64,000 nucleotides of DNA from positions 2,728,001-2,792,000 of the forward strand of contig NZ_CP032869.1 in assembly GCF_003576455.2 (NCBI RefSeq), written 5' to 3'. The translations under genes and the position numbers were made by a program. The notes under the pieces are model-generated. The model was given only the letters and a program-made list of their open reading frames with translations, was not told where the DNA came from and ran no database searches. Shown here piece by piece: positions 51,977-60,430 of the stretch (position 1 is the first letter of the stretch; the number at the start of each line of letters is the position of its first letter). The stretch is from Mucilaginibacter celer. GTDB taxonomy: Bacteria; Bacteroidota; Bacteroidia; Sphingobacteriales; Sphingobacteriaceae.

Positions 51977-52017
51977 TATTCCCATTTAGGAATAAATAAA
52001 ACTTTTTAGAAATAAAT
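51977..52017. promoter_or_regulatory. Candidate MarR operator: palindrome plus 20-bp-spaced direct repeat
   Basis: TATTCC-CATTTA-GGAATA (51977-51994) is an 18-bp palindrome. TTTAGGAATAAAT (51985-51997) and TTTAGAAATAAAT (52005-52017) differ by one base and lie two helical turns apart. Both fall in the 236-nt gap between the divergent exporter and MarR genes. Confidence 0.5.
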
Positions 52018-52046
52018 TTTTAATTTTACACCTAAACCGCAATAAA

Positions 52047-52679
52047 ATGAAACCAATAGTGCAATTAGTTGATGAATGGACGGCTTTTGAAGCTGAGAGC
52101 GACCAGCCCAGCGTGGAGGCCTTTTGCCGTTACTATCTTCAAAAGCAGCGCCCAAAACCAAAACACCCGGGTAAAAAAGGCGAGCGGATTATGAATGGCG
52201 CATTCCTGCTAAAAACTGTTGGCCGTATTATGAGTGCGTATTCGTTATACTTCCGTTCGGCAGTGGCGCATATTGAAGCCGGGCCTGCGGAGAATTTTTA
52301 TTACCTGAATGGTTTAATGCACCTGGGCGAGGTGCGCAAAAGCGACCTTATTAACCACATGTTTGCCGAAACAACTACGGGCATGGAAGTTATTAACCGC
52401 CTCATCAGGCAGGAGGAGGTTGAAGAAAGGCAATCGCCTGATGATAAACGGGCCAAGCTCATCAAGATCACCGAAAAAGGCTTAAAGGCGTTGGATGAAT
52501 ATTATAAGATCTCGGGCAAAGTGGTAGAGATGACTTTTAAAGATGTTGCCGATGACGTACTGGTTGATTGTTACGAAATGCTGAAATATTGCGAACAGCG
52601 AAACTCGGTAAAGGCTATTGAAAATAAAAACAAGTCCTTCGACAGGATGTATGAGGATATTATGGAGGAGAAGGGTTGA
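52047..52679 (+). CDS. MarR-family transcriptional regulator
   Basis: 210 residues. The central region is a MarR winged helix: FYYLNGLMHLGEVRKSDLINHMF, then the recognition helix TTTGMEVINRLIRQEEVEE and the wing RQSPDDKRAKLIKITEKGLKAL. An N-terminal extension of about 50 residues contains a basic stretch (KQRPKPKHPGKKGER). The family represses efflux or stress genes until a small molecule or oxidation releases it. It is divergent from the heterodimeric ABC exporter, the usual arrangement of a drug-efflux regulator and its target. A candidate operator lies between them. Confidence 0.9.
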   Translation: MKPIVQLVDEWTAFEAESDQPSVEAFCRYYLQKQRPKPKHPGKKGERIMNGAFLLKTVGRIMSAYSLYFRSAVAHIEAGPAENFYYLNGLMHLGEVRKSDLINHMFAETTTGMEVINRLIRQEEVEERQSPDDKRAKLIKITEKGLKALDEYYKISGKVVEMTFKDVADDVLVDCYEMLKYCEQRNSVKAIENKNKSFDRMYEDIMEEKG

Positions 52680-52696
52680 TTATGCTGCTTGTCAGG

Positions 52697-52839
52697 GTTG
52701 ACTCACCCCGGCTACGCTACGCTGGCCGTCCCTCTCTACAGCGAAGCTGTAAAGAGGGTGAAGAAATCACTTCCTACGCCCTCTTTGCGCGCAGCGGAGA
52801 GAGGGCAGATCCAGCGAATTGAAGATCGGGTGAGTAAAC
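52697..52839. repeat. Nested palindromic element
   Basis: The outer arms GTTGACTCACCCCG (52697) and CGGGTGAGTAAAC (ends 52839) enclose two hairpins with CCCTCTCTACAGC ... AGAGGG and CCCTCTTTGCG ... AGAGAGGG stems, plus a GGCTACGCTACGCTGGCC motif reminiscent of the REP arms at 4653-4784. The element fills the gap after the MarR gene; short frames through it are by-products. Confidence 0.7.
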
Positions 52840-52915
52840 TCCGCGCCATGTTTCGGCACGCTCCTATTGCCAACCTCCTCTGGTAAAGCTATATTGGTTC
52901 TCGATATCCAACACC

Positions 52916-53515
52916 ATGAGCACCACCTTCAACCCCGAAGCAAATTATATTTTAGAAGACGACCGCGTAACATTACGCCCCCTAACAGCCGATGATCCCG
53001 AACACCTCCTCCCCTTTGCCCTGAATGAGCCTGATACCTGGAACTACTCATTAACCAGTGCCGCAGGCGAAGATGGCATGAAAGCCTACATCTGGGCGGC
53101 CATAAACGCACGCGCTGCAGGCAAAGAATATCCCTTTATCGTTTTTGACAAAGCCACCGGCCAATACGCGGGCTGTACCAGGTTTTACGATATCCAACCT
53201 GCCAATCAAACCCTGCAGCTTGGCTACACCTGGTACGGCGAAAAATTCCGCGGTACGGGGTTAAACAAACATTGCAAATACCTGATGCTGCAATTTGCCT
53301 TTGAAAAACTGAACATGCAACGGGTTGAATTCAGGGCCGATGCCCGTAACCAACGCAGTATAGCCGCAATGAAAAGTATTGGCTGCACGGTTGAGGGCAT
53401 CCTGAGAAGCAATATGCCTTTAGCTGATGGTACCCGCCGGGATTCGATAGTGTTGAGCATTTTGAAAAGCGAATGGGAACACGAAGTAAAGCAGAAACTG
53501 AAAAGCAGGCTTTAA
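52916..53515 (+). CDS. RimJ/RimL-type GNAT acetyltransferase
   Basis: 199 residues of the GNAT family that acetylates protein N-termini, aminoglycosides or other amines. Pattern: VTLRPLTADDPEHLLPFALN, strand LQLGYTWYGEKFRGTGLNKHC with the acetyl-CoA loop, and FEKLNMQRVEFRADARNQRSIAAMKSIGCTVEGILR, the Ala/Asn-rich helix typical of this branch. It lies after the nested palindrome and about 100 nt before the ABC ATPase gene, probably as its own unit. Confidence 0.88.
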   Translation: MSTTFNPEANYILEDDRVTLRPLTADDPEHLLPFALNEPDTWNYSLTSAAGEDGMKAYIWAAINARAAGKEYPFIVFDKATGQYAGCTRFYDIQPANQTLQLGYTWYGEKFRGTGLNKHCKYLMLQFAFEKLNMQRVEFRADARNQRSIAAMKSIGCTVEGILRSNMPLADGTRRDSIVLSILKSEWEHEVKQKLKSRL

Positions 53516-53620
53516 CTGCAATGTCAACCAAAAGTAAAGATGCCATAATACTTGAATATTCCATGACCCGGGCTGGTAACAAGCCCGGCTTTTTTGTATC
53601 TATACCCTAAAAAATACGCT

Positions 53621-54310
53621 GTGGACAATATCCTCAACATCACCAACCTCAGTAAAACATACCAAAGTGCCGGGCGAGTGCTCACCGTGCTTGATCATAT
53701 TAACTTTTCGGTAGCTACCGGTTCAACCAATGCCATAGTAGGCCCATCAGGTAGCGGTAAAACAACCCTGCTCGGTCTTTGTGCCGGGCTTGATCGTTCA
53801 ACATCCGGTTCGGTTGAGCTTAACGGCATCAACATGAGTAACCTTACCGAAGATCAGCGCGCGCAGGTGCGCAATCAGCATATCGGCTTTATATTTCAAA
53901 ATTTTCAGCTGCTGCCAACACTTACTGCTTTAGAGAATGTGATGGTACCGCTGGAACTTCGGGGCGAAAAGAATATCAAAGCAAGGGCGCTGGATTTATT
54001 AGATAAGGTAGGCCTGTCTGAAAGGGGGCACCATTATCCGCTTCAGCTATCAGGCGGCGAGCAGCAGCGGGTATCATTGGCGAGAGCGTTTTCAAATGCA
54101 CCTAAAATTTTGTTTGCCGATGAGCCAACCGGTAACCTCGATGCCGAAACAAGCGACAAGGTGATCAAACTCATTTTCGACCTGAACAAAGAAGCTGGCA
54201 CCACGCTGGTGGTAGTAACGCACGACCTGGAACTGGCGGCCAAAACCCAGCGCATCATCCGCATAAAAGGCGGCAAACTGATTGCCGATGATAAAACCAT
54301 TAACGCCTAA
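53621..54310 (+). CDS. ABC transporter ATPase, LolD/YbbA-like
   Basis: 229 residues from a GTG at 53621; the frame is open to an upstream TTG but the ATPase fold begins here (VDNILNITNLSKTYQ). Walker A GPSGSGKTT, signature LSGGEQQRVSLARAF, Walker B ILFADEPTGNLD and switch region VVVTHDLELA are all canonical. It belongs to the MacB/LolD/YbbA group, which drives FtsX-type permeases rather than six-helix permeases. It is followed five bases after its stop by such a permease, then by a TesA-like gene, as in the E. coli ybbA-ybbP-tesA locus. Confidence 0.92.
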   Translation: MDNILNITNLSKTYQSAGRVLTVLDHINFSVATGSTNAIVGPSGSGKTTLLGLCAGLDRSTSGSVELNGINMSNLTEDQRAQVRNQHIGFIFQNFQLLPTLTALENVMVPLELRGEKNIKARALDLLDKVGLSERGHHYPLQLSGGEQQRVSLARAFSNAPKILFADEPTGNLDAETSDKVIKLIFDLNKEAGTTLVVVTHDLELAAKTQRIIRIKGGKLIADDKTINA

Positions 54311-54314
54311 GCTA

Positions 54315-56873
54315 ATGGATACCAATTTCATCGCCCCAAAAAGAAAAACAAACCTGCCCTGGCTGTTTAGGATGGCCTGGCGCGATAGCCGCAGAAACCG
54401 TTCGCGGTTGTTCCTTTTTATATCGGCCATTGTGTTCGGTATAGCTGCGCTGGTGGCTATCTACTCGTTTAAATACAATGTTCAAAATGATATAAATAAC
54501 CAGGCAGCCACATTAATTGGTGCCGATCTGGCAGTTTCGGGAAATAAACCGGTGGATAATTCGCTGAAGCATTTGCTCGATTCATTGGGCAGCGATCGCT
54601 CAACCGAACGCAGTTTTGCTTCAATGCTATATTTCCCGCACAGCAAAGGCACGCGGCTTGTACAGGTGCGCGCATTACAGGGCAACTTCCCCTATTATGG
54701 CACTTTAGAAACTACGCCCGAGGCAGCGGGTACCCAATTTAAACAGGGCCGCATGGCATTGGTTGATAAAACCCTGATGCTGCAATTTAACGCCCGGGTT
54801 GGCGATTCGGTAAAAGTGGGGAGCCTGATGTTTAAAATAGCGGGTATTTTAAATAAAGCGCCGGGGCAAAGCGGTGTTATGGCCGGTATAGCGCCTATAG
54901 TTTACATCCCCATGCAGTATCTGGAGCAAACCGGTTTAGTTAAAATAGGCAGCCGGGTAACCTATAGCTTTTATTACAAACTTGATAAAAGCACCAACCT
55001 TGAAAAACTCACCAAAAAACTCGACCCTATACTTGATAAAGCCGGGATGCGTTTTGATACCATTGAGAGTAAAAAAGATAATACCGGGCGCGCTTTTGGC
55101 GATCTCAGTCGATTTTTATCGCTGGTGGGCTTTGTGGCGCTGCTGCTGGGCTGTGTTGGTGTAGCCAGCGCCATTCATATCTACGTAAAAGAAAAAATAG
55201 CCTCCATTGCCATTATGCGGTGTTTGGGCGTAAAAGCCTCCGAAGCGTTTTTAATTTACCTTATCCAGATTGTTGGTATCGGCCTTATCGGTTCGGTTAC
55301 CGGGGCTGTTTTGGGCACGGCTATCCAGCATTTGTTACCCATGGTTTTTGCCGATTGGCTGCCTTTTACCATATCTGTACAAATTTCGTGGATGGCTATC
55401 GGGCAGGGCATTTTATTGGGGATAATCATCTCTATCCTTTTTGCCTTACTGCCGCTTATCTCGGTACGTAACATATCCCCACTCAACACCCTCCGCCTGT
55501 CGGTAGATGAAAGCGCCCGCAGCAATGACCCGCTGCGCTGGCTGGTTTACCTGCTGATCCTGGCATTTGTAGTGGTATTCAGTTACCTGCAACTGGATAG
55601 CTGGGTGGGTAGTTTATTTTTCACCCTCGGAATTTTGATTGCTTTTGCTATACTCTCGGCAACTGCCTGGTTACTGATGAGGATTACCAAAGCCATTATC
55701 AAAGCCTCGTGGAGTTACCTGTGGCGACAGGGTTTTGCCAACTTATATCGCCCCAACAATCAAACTATTATCTTAATAGTATCTATCGGTTTGAGCACCA
55801 TGTTTATCTGCACACTGTATTTTGTACAATCGCTGCTTATACAACAGGTAAACCTTTCAACCAGCGGTAATCAATCAAATATGATTTTGTTTGATATTCA
55901 AAACAGCCAGGAAAAGGGCGTTGTACAGCTCACCAAACAGCAGGGCTTACCTGTATTACAACAGGTACCGATAGTAACCATGCGTATTGAAGAAATAAAC
56001 GGCAAAACCGCTGCCGATTTGAACAAAGATACCACCATAAAAATACAACACAGCGTATTTGCCTGGGAATACCGGGTAACCTTCCGCGATTCGCTTACCT
56101 CATCCGAAAAACTGATTGATGGTAAATGGATTGGCAAAGCCGACCCGGCCAAAGAAGTCCCGGTTTCGGTTGAAGAAAACCTGTCGCAGCGGGGAAATCT
56201 TAAAATTGGCGATAAGCTGATATTTAATGTGCAGGGTGTGCAAATGCCTGCTTACGTTGCCAGCATCCGCAGGGTAAACTGGGGCAAGGTGCAAACTAAT
56301 TTCCAGGTGGTTTTTCCTACCGGGATTTTGGAGGATGCACCGCAGTTTCATGTGCTGATGACACATGTGCCATCCAATAAAGTATCGGCAGCATTTCAAC
56401 AAACGGTGGTGAAGGCATATCCCAACGTTTCCATTATCGATCTGGGTTTGATATTAAGCGTGGTTGACGAGTTGCTGAGTAAAATAAGCTATGTAATCCG
56501 CTTCATGAGCGCTTTCAGCATCATTACCGGTATTGTGGTGTTGATTGCCTCGGTGCGCATCAGCAAATATCAGCGTATCCAGGAGAGTGTTTTACTTCGC
56601 ACCCTTGGCGCAAGCGGCAAACAAATTTTTACCATAACCGCCCTCGAGTACTGGTTTTTAGGTAGCCTATCGGCCTTAACTGGCATTTTGATAGCTTTTG
56701 CCGGTACCTGGTTCCTGGCAAAATACAGCTTCGGCATCCCTTATTCGGTTAGTATTTTACCGGCACTTGTGTTATTTTTGATGGTAAGCCTGCTTACGAT
56801 TATCATAGGCTTACTAAACAGCCGCGGTGTACTGAACAAACCGCCGCTCGAAATTTTAAGAACAAACGCCTAA
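54315..56873 (+). CDS. FtsX-type ABC permease, YbbP-like
   Basis: 852 residues from the ATG at 54315, five bases after the ATPase stop; an earlier in-frame ATG overlaps the previous gene. One membrane helix near residue 35 is followed by a periplasmic domain (about 60-260), three helices with FtsX hallmarks (LLGCVGVASAIHIYVKEKIASIAIMRCLG), a central set of helices, a second periplasmic domain and a last FtsX-like block (ITGIVVLIASVRISKYQRIQESVLLRTLG). Two FtsX modules in one chain is the YbbP architecture. With the preceding ATPase it should couple ATP hydrolysis to envelope transport; the substrate is unknown. Confidence 0.9.
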   Translation: MDTNFIAPKRKTNLPWLFRMAWRDSRRNRSRLFLFISAIVFGIAALVAIYSFKYNVQNDINNQAATLIGADLAVSGNKPVDNSLKHLLDSLGSDRSTERSFASMLYFPHSKGTRLVQVRALQGNFPYYGTLETTPEAAGTQFKQGRMALVDKTLMLQFNARVGDSVKVGSLMFKIAGILNKAPGQSGVMAGIAPIVYIPMQYLEQTGLVKIGSRVTYSFYYKLDKSTNLEKLTKKLDPILDKAGMRFDTIESKKDNTGRAFGDLSRFLSLVGFVALLLGCVGVASAIHIYVKEKIASIAIMRCLGVKASEAFLIYLIQIVGIGLIGSVTGAVLGTAIQHLLPMVFADWLPFTISVQISWMAIGQGILLGIIISILFALLPLISVRNISPLNTLRLSVDESARSNDPLRWLVYLLILAFVVVFSYLQLDSWVGSLFFTLGILIAFAILSATAWLLMRITKAIIKASWSYLWRQGFANLYRPNNQTIILIVSIGLSTMFICTLYFVQSLLIQQVNLSTSGNQSNMILFDIQNSQEKGVVQLTKQQGLPVLQQVPIVTMRIEEINGKTAADLNKDTTIKIQHSVFAWEYRVTFRDSLTSSEKLIDGKWIGKADPAKEVPVSVEENLSQRGNLKIGDKLIFNVQGVQMPAYVASIRRVNWGKVQTNFQVVFPTGILEDAPQFHVLMTHVPSNKVSAAFQQTVVKAYPNVSIIDLGLILSVVDELLSKISYVIRFMSAFSIITGIVVLIASVRISKYQRIQESVLLRTLGASGKQIFTITALEYWFLGSLSALTGILIAFAGTWFLAKYSFGIPYSVSILPALVLFLMVSLLTIIIGLLNSRGVLNKPPLEILRTNA

Positions 56874-56893
56874 GCGCGTTGTATTTATTTGAT

Positions 56894-57583
56894 ATGATGA
56901 GAACTACATTAACCGGCCTAATGCTAACGGCACTAACCATTACAGGCTGCGGTAATAATACAAAACCGACAAACGAAAGTACTTCAACTCCGGCTACCGA
57001 ACCAACGAAAACCGATTCGGCTTCAAAAAAAATAGTTTTGTTTTTTGGTGATAGCCTGACAGCGGGCTACGGGCTGGACGATCCGGCAAACGATGCTTTT
57101 CCGGCTGTAGTTGGCCATAAAGTTGATTCGTTAAAATTACCTTATAAAGTGGTTAACGCAGGCCTTAGCGGCGAAACAACCGCAGGCGGTAACGCACGTA
57201 TTAACTGGTTGCTGAAACAGAAAGTTGATGTTTTCATACTCGAACTTGGTGCTAACGATGGCCTGCGCGGAATCCCGGTAAACGAAACCTCTAAAAACCT
57301 ACAGGCTATTGTAGATAAGGTAAAAGCCAAATATCCACAGGCCAAACTGGTACTATTGGGCATGCAGGTACCGCCAAACATGGGCGCCGATTACAGCAAC
57401 AAATTTAAAAACGTATTTCCCGATATGGCTAAAAAGAACAATATGGCGCTGGTGCCCTTCCTGTTGCAAGGTGTTGGCGGCGTAGCATCTCTAAATCAAG
57501 GCGATGGCATCCATCCTACTGCACAAGGCGCAAAAATTGTAGCCGGTAATGTTTGGGCGGTATTAAAAGATGTTTTAAAATAG
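56894..57583 (+). CDS. tesA: SGNH-family lipoprotein esterase, TesA-like
   Basis: 229 residues from the ATG at 56894. A lipobox (LTITGCGNN) marks it as a lipoprotein, followed by a Ser/Thr-rich linker. The SGNH blocks are complete: block I FFGDSLTAGYGL (nucleophile Ser), block II Gly in NAGLSGETTAGG, block III ELGANDGLRG (Asn) and block V DGIHPTAQG (Asp-His). This is the TesA/arylesterase type that cleaves acyl thioesters, esters and lysophospholipids in the periplasm. It lies 20 bases after the YbbP-like permease, forming a three-gene operon that mirrors the E. coli cluster although gene orientation there differs. Confidence 0.9.
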   Translation: MMRTTLTGLMLTALTITGCGNNTKPTNESTSTPATEPTKTDSASKKIVLFFGDSLTAGYGLDDPANDAFPAVVGHKVDSLKLPYKVVNAGLSGETTAGGNARINWLLKQKVDVFILELGANDGLRGIPVNETSKNLQAIVDKVKAKYPQAKLVLLGMQVPPNMGADYSNKFKNVFPDMAKKNNMALVPFLLQGVGGVASLNQGDGIHPTAQGAKIVAGNVWAVLKDVLK

Positions 57584-57743
57584 CAGGTTTAATTTACGGA
57601 ATGTTGCTTTTTAAAGGTAGTTTTTACGCCATGGTATAGTATCAATTTCTTTCCAGAAAAATTAAAGCCTGCCGTTAACCTTTTAACGTCAAATCAACCA
57701 CCAGTCTGTAAGGTATCCTATATAAAAAAACAAACTATATTTT

Positions 57744-58820
57744 TTAATTAACAGTCAACACTTTTTTAAATATTTCGCTACCGGTTTCATCAGTAATAAG
57801 CAAGGTAAAAGCAGTTAAATTAGCTTGTGCAACCGGCACCTGGTACTTTATATGAATCAGTTTGTCGGTTATAACAATGTCTCCGGCGGGTATGGGTTGG
57901 CCATTTATTGCAATATTCAATTTTTTCGTGTCGAAATTTTCACCGGATACAACAAAATCATTAAGGGTTGTGATGTTAATTTTTTCAGGACTGACAGAAG
58001 TCGCCAAAACCTTTATATCGGGTTTGATCTTATCCGGCCTGTCGTCCCTGGTATTAAACATAGTTTTAAACACTTCTTTAAGTTTTTCGGTAGCTACATC
58101 TGTAAACAAGCCAACAAAGGTTGCAATAGACATTACACCGTAAATATTTAAATTACTGCCAGGGTCGGCAGAACTAAGGAAGCCGGCCCTAAACACGAAG
58201 TACATTACCATGGCCAAAGCGGCCGCGGTAAACGGTTTTACAAAGTACCATAGCAACCAGTTGCTTTTAAACTGACCGGCACCTATAAACGTTGTAAAAG
58301 ACGTGGCGATATGTATCATATTACCCAAAAAGCCGGCAGCAGCCACCAGTATCAATATAATGGTGTTAAATTCGATAGTGTTAGCAGCGGCCACCGTAAT
58401 TTTGGCTTGATTACGTTTTTTTAAAGAATCGGCTTTTTGAAGCATCTCTTTTTCAAACAACCTTACCGCAGCTATTTTAAATTTATCCGAATGTTTTTTT
58501 GACGTATCCTTTTTCGAAATCAGGTTGCCGGCAACATTTTTTATCAGGCTATCATACGGTGTAACATTTCAACCCGAATTTAACTGGCAACTATCAAGCA
58601 AAGTGATATTGAATGCTTTGTATTGATACCTCGCCGGCTTACCTGCCGGCGGCAATTTATCCGGCCAATAAGCAACTATGGTAGTGCCTGCTGCTATAAT
58701 AAATATGATGAGAAGAAAGCCGGCCAGAAATTTTCCGCGAGGTGAAATCTCGTTGATACCGGTACTACCTGCAACGTCAGGAGTATCTGTTTGAGTGGGT
58801 TGTGGGTTTACATTCTCCAT
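57744..58820 (-). pseudogene. Membrane protein with IPT-like C-terminus, interrupted by an in-frame TGA
   Basis: The 83-codon frame from 58820 stops at a TGA (58569-58571), and the frame continuing immediately after it is open in the same register to 57744. The 36 codons between the TGA and the next usable start (TTG at 58460 or ATG at 58445) have normal composition. N-terminal part: one membrane segment (FLAGFLLIIFIIAAGTTIVAY). C-terminal part: two further segments (IILILVAAAGFLGNMI, AAALAMVMYFVFRAGFL), then an IPT/TIG-like fold (VSPEKINITTLNDFVVSGEN). A TGG to TGA change would explain it. Sequencing error, or two separate proteins, cannot be excluded. Function unknown. Confidence 0.65.
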
Positions 58821-59048
58821 ATCACATTGTTAAGGTTTAAGTGAATCTTAACGCACCTCTACAATCTTCACAAAAAGGTCTAAATATCAGGCTGTTAAAC
58901 AACATAAACCTATGCAACAACTGCGGAAATTGCAACCCGTAAAAACACCCATTTTATACCACGTATTTATACGTATTTTAAAGTATCGTAAAAAGATCTG
59001 CAACAAAGCAACACAACAGTTTTACGGCACTTAAAAAAAGAAAATAAA

Positions 59049-60329
59049 TTAATCGTTAAGAGCCTGGTACACCATGGCCCTGAATTTATCCTGGATCTGG
59101 TTGTGCGGAAAAGGCCAGTTTTGGACAAAGAGCAAACAAACCAGGTGTTCCTTCGGATCGACCCAATAAAGGGTGCCAAAAAAACCGCCCCAGGCAAATG
59201 AACCCTCACTAATCCCCAGCTTAGCCGAACTGCTTTGCGTGGTAAGGCCGAACCCTAATCCAAATTTGTCTTTATCAGCGTTGATGTACAGATCGCCTAT
59301 CTGGTTGGTGGTCATCAAATCAACCGTGTGGCGGGCCAGTAAACGTTCGCCGTTATAAACGCCGCCGTTTAACATCATTTGTAAAAAGATAGCATAATCT
59401 TTAATGGTTGAGCTCAATCCGGCTCCCCCGGCGTAATACGTACCGTTAACCTTTGGATAATCAACATTAAAGGCCGGAAACGTGGTTGAAGTCCATTTCG
59501 TGATCTGCCCGTTTTTATCGAATGTATAAGGCGCTACCAAACGGTTTTGCTTGGCCGCCGGGATATAAAAATAAGTATCAACCATACCCAGCGGCGTAAA
59601 GATCCTGTCTTTTAAAAATTGGTCGAGGCTTTTGCCTGATACTTTTTCAATAAGGTAGCCCAACACATCGATATTCATCCCGTAGGTCCAGCGCTCGCCC
59701 GGTTGGTGAAGCAGGGGGAGTTTACCCAGTTTGTTCATAGCATCTGCCAGCAATATTTTATCGGCAACAAAGCCTGCCGGGATGCCAGCTTTGGCATAAA
59801 TAGCTTTCATTTTGGGCGAGCCGATCTGCGCGTATTCGATACCCGATGTATGGGTAAGCAAATCGCGGATGGTGATCTCACGTTTGGCTGGGATGGTAGT
59901 GTAAGTTGAATCTTTTTCGTTAAACTGATCTACTACCTTAGGGTGCGCAAAAGCAGGCAGATATTTGGAGATTGGGTCATCCAACAAAAACTTGCCTTCT
60001 TCAAAAAGCATCATCACGGCTGTGCTGGTAATAGCTTTGGTTTGCGAAGCGATACGGAAAATCGCGTCGGTATTCATCAGCTTCTTTTGCTCCTCATCGG
60101 CCAGCCCGAATGATTTATTGTAAACAATTTTACCATCGCGGGCTATAAAACCCACTACTCCTTTTACATAGCCTGAATCGATATTTTGCTCAATCATAGC
60201 ATCGATGCGCTTCAAGCGCTCGGGCGAAAACTTTGCTGCAACAGGATCGGCGGCTTTTAATACATTTCCCTGCGCAAATGTTTGAGCCGCTAAAGCCACA
60301 AACAGCAAAAAAACAAGAGTTCTTTTCAT
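59049..60329 (-). CDS. Serine hydrolase, class C beta-lactamase/penicillin-binding protein family
   Basis: 426 residues from the ATG at 60329, which begins a signal peptide (MKRTLVFLLFVALAAQTFAQ). Catalytic features of the beta-lactamase superfamily: SxxK as SQTK in FRIASQTKAITSTAVMML, the Tyr motif in RWTYGMNIDVLGYLIEKVSG, and HTSGIEYAQIG. Similar proteins include esterases, D-aminopeptidases and carboxypeptidases, so antibiotic hydrolysis is not implied. A LacI-family regulator lies upstream on the same strand with palindromes in between, suggesting sugar- or growth-dependent control. Confidence 0.87.
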   Translation of the reverse strand: MKRTLVFLLFVALAAQTFAQGNVLKAADPVAAKFSPERLKRIDAMIEQNIDSGYVKGVVGFIARDGKIVYNKSFGLADEEQKKLMNTDAIFRIASQTKAITSTAVMMLFEEGKFLLDDPISKYLPAFAHPKVVDQFNEKDSTYTTIPAKREITIRDLLTHTSGIEYAQIGSPKMKAIYAKAGIPAGFVADKILLADAMNKLGKLPLLHQPGERWTYGMNIDVLGYLIEKVSGKSLDQFLKDRIFTPLGMVDTYFYIPAAKQNRLVAPYTFDKNGQITKWTSTTFPAFNVDYPKVNGTYYAGGAGLSSTIKDYAIFLQMMLNGGVYNGERLLARHTVDLMTTNQIGDLYINADKDKFGLGFGLTTQSSSAKLGISEGSFAWGGFFGTLYWVDPKEHLVCLLFVQNWPFPHNQIQDKFRAMVYQALND

Positions 60330-60337
60330 GATGGTTT

Positions 60338-60366
60338 TATAATTGCATCCAAAATAGGCAATTATA
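60338..60366. promoter_or_regulatory. Perfect 9-bp inverted repeat in the hydrolase leader
   Basis: TATAATTGC (60338-60346) and GCAATTATA (60358-60366) flank an 11-nt spacer, just upstream of the start at 60329. It may be a regulator site or a leader hairpin close to the start codon. Confidence 0.4.
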
Positions 60367-60384
60367 AATTGATGTGAAAGCATA

Positions 60385-60400
60385 TTGCAAAGCGTTGCAA
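60385..60400. promoter_or_regulatory. Candidate LacI operator TTGCAAAGCGTTGCAA
   Basis: Two TTGCAA half-sites with a 4-bp AGCG centre, a 16-bp near-palindrome of the type bound by LacI-family dimers. It lies 56 bases upstream of the hydrolase start and 31 bases from the end of the LacI gene. Confidence 0.5.
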
Positions 60401-60430
60401 CAGCCCGCCTACCCTACATTTAAGTACGGT

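Noticed and set aside
52689..52886. 65-residue frame after the MarR gene
   Set aside because: It lies wholly within the nested palindromic element and its sequence reflects the hairpins.
58569..58571. TGA as a selenocysteine codon
   Set aside because: No selenoprotein family resemblance around the codon and no stem-loop of bacterial SECIS type was evident just after it; Trp to stop is simpler.
59049..60329. Beta-lactam resistance gene
   Set aside because: The class C fold includes many esterases and peptidases; SxxK alone does not show antibiotic hydrolysis.
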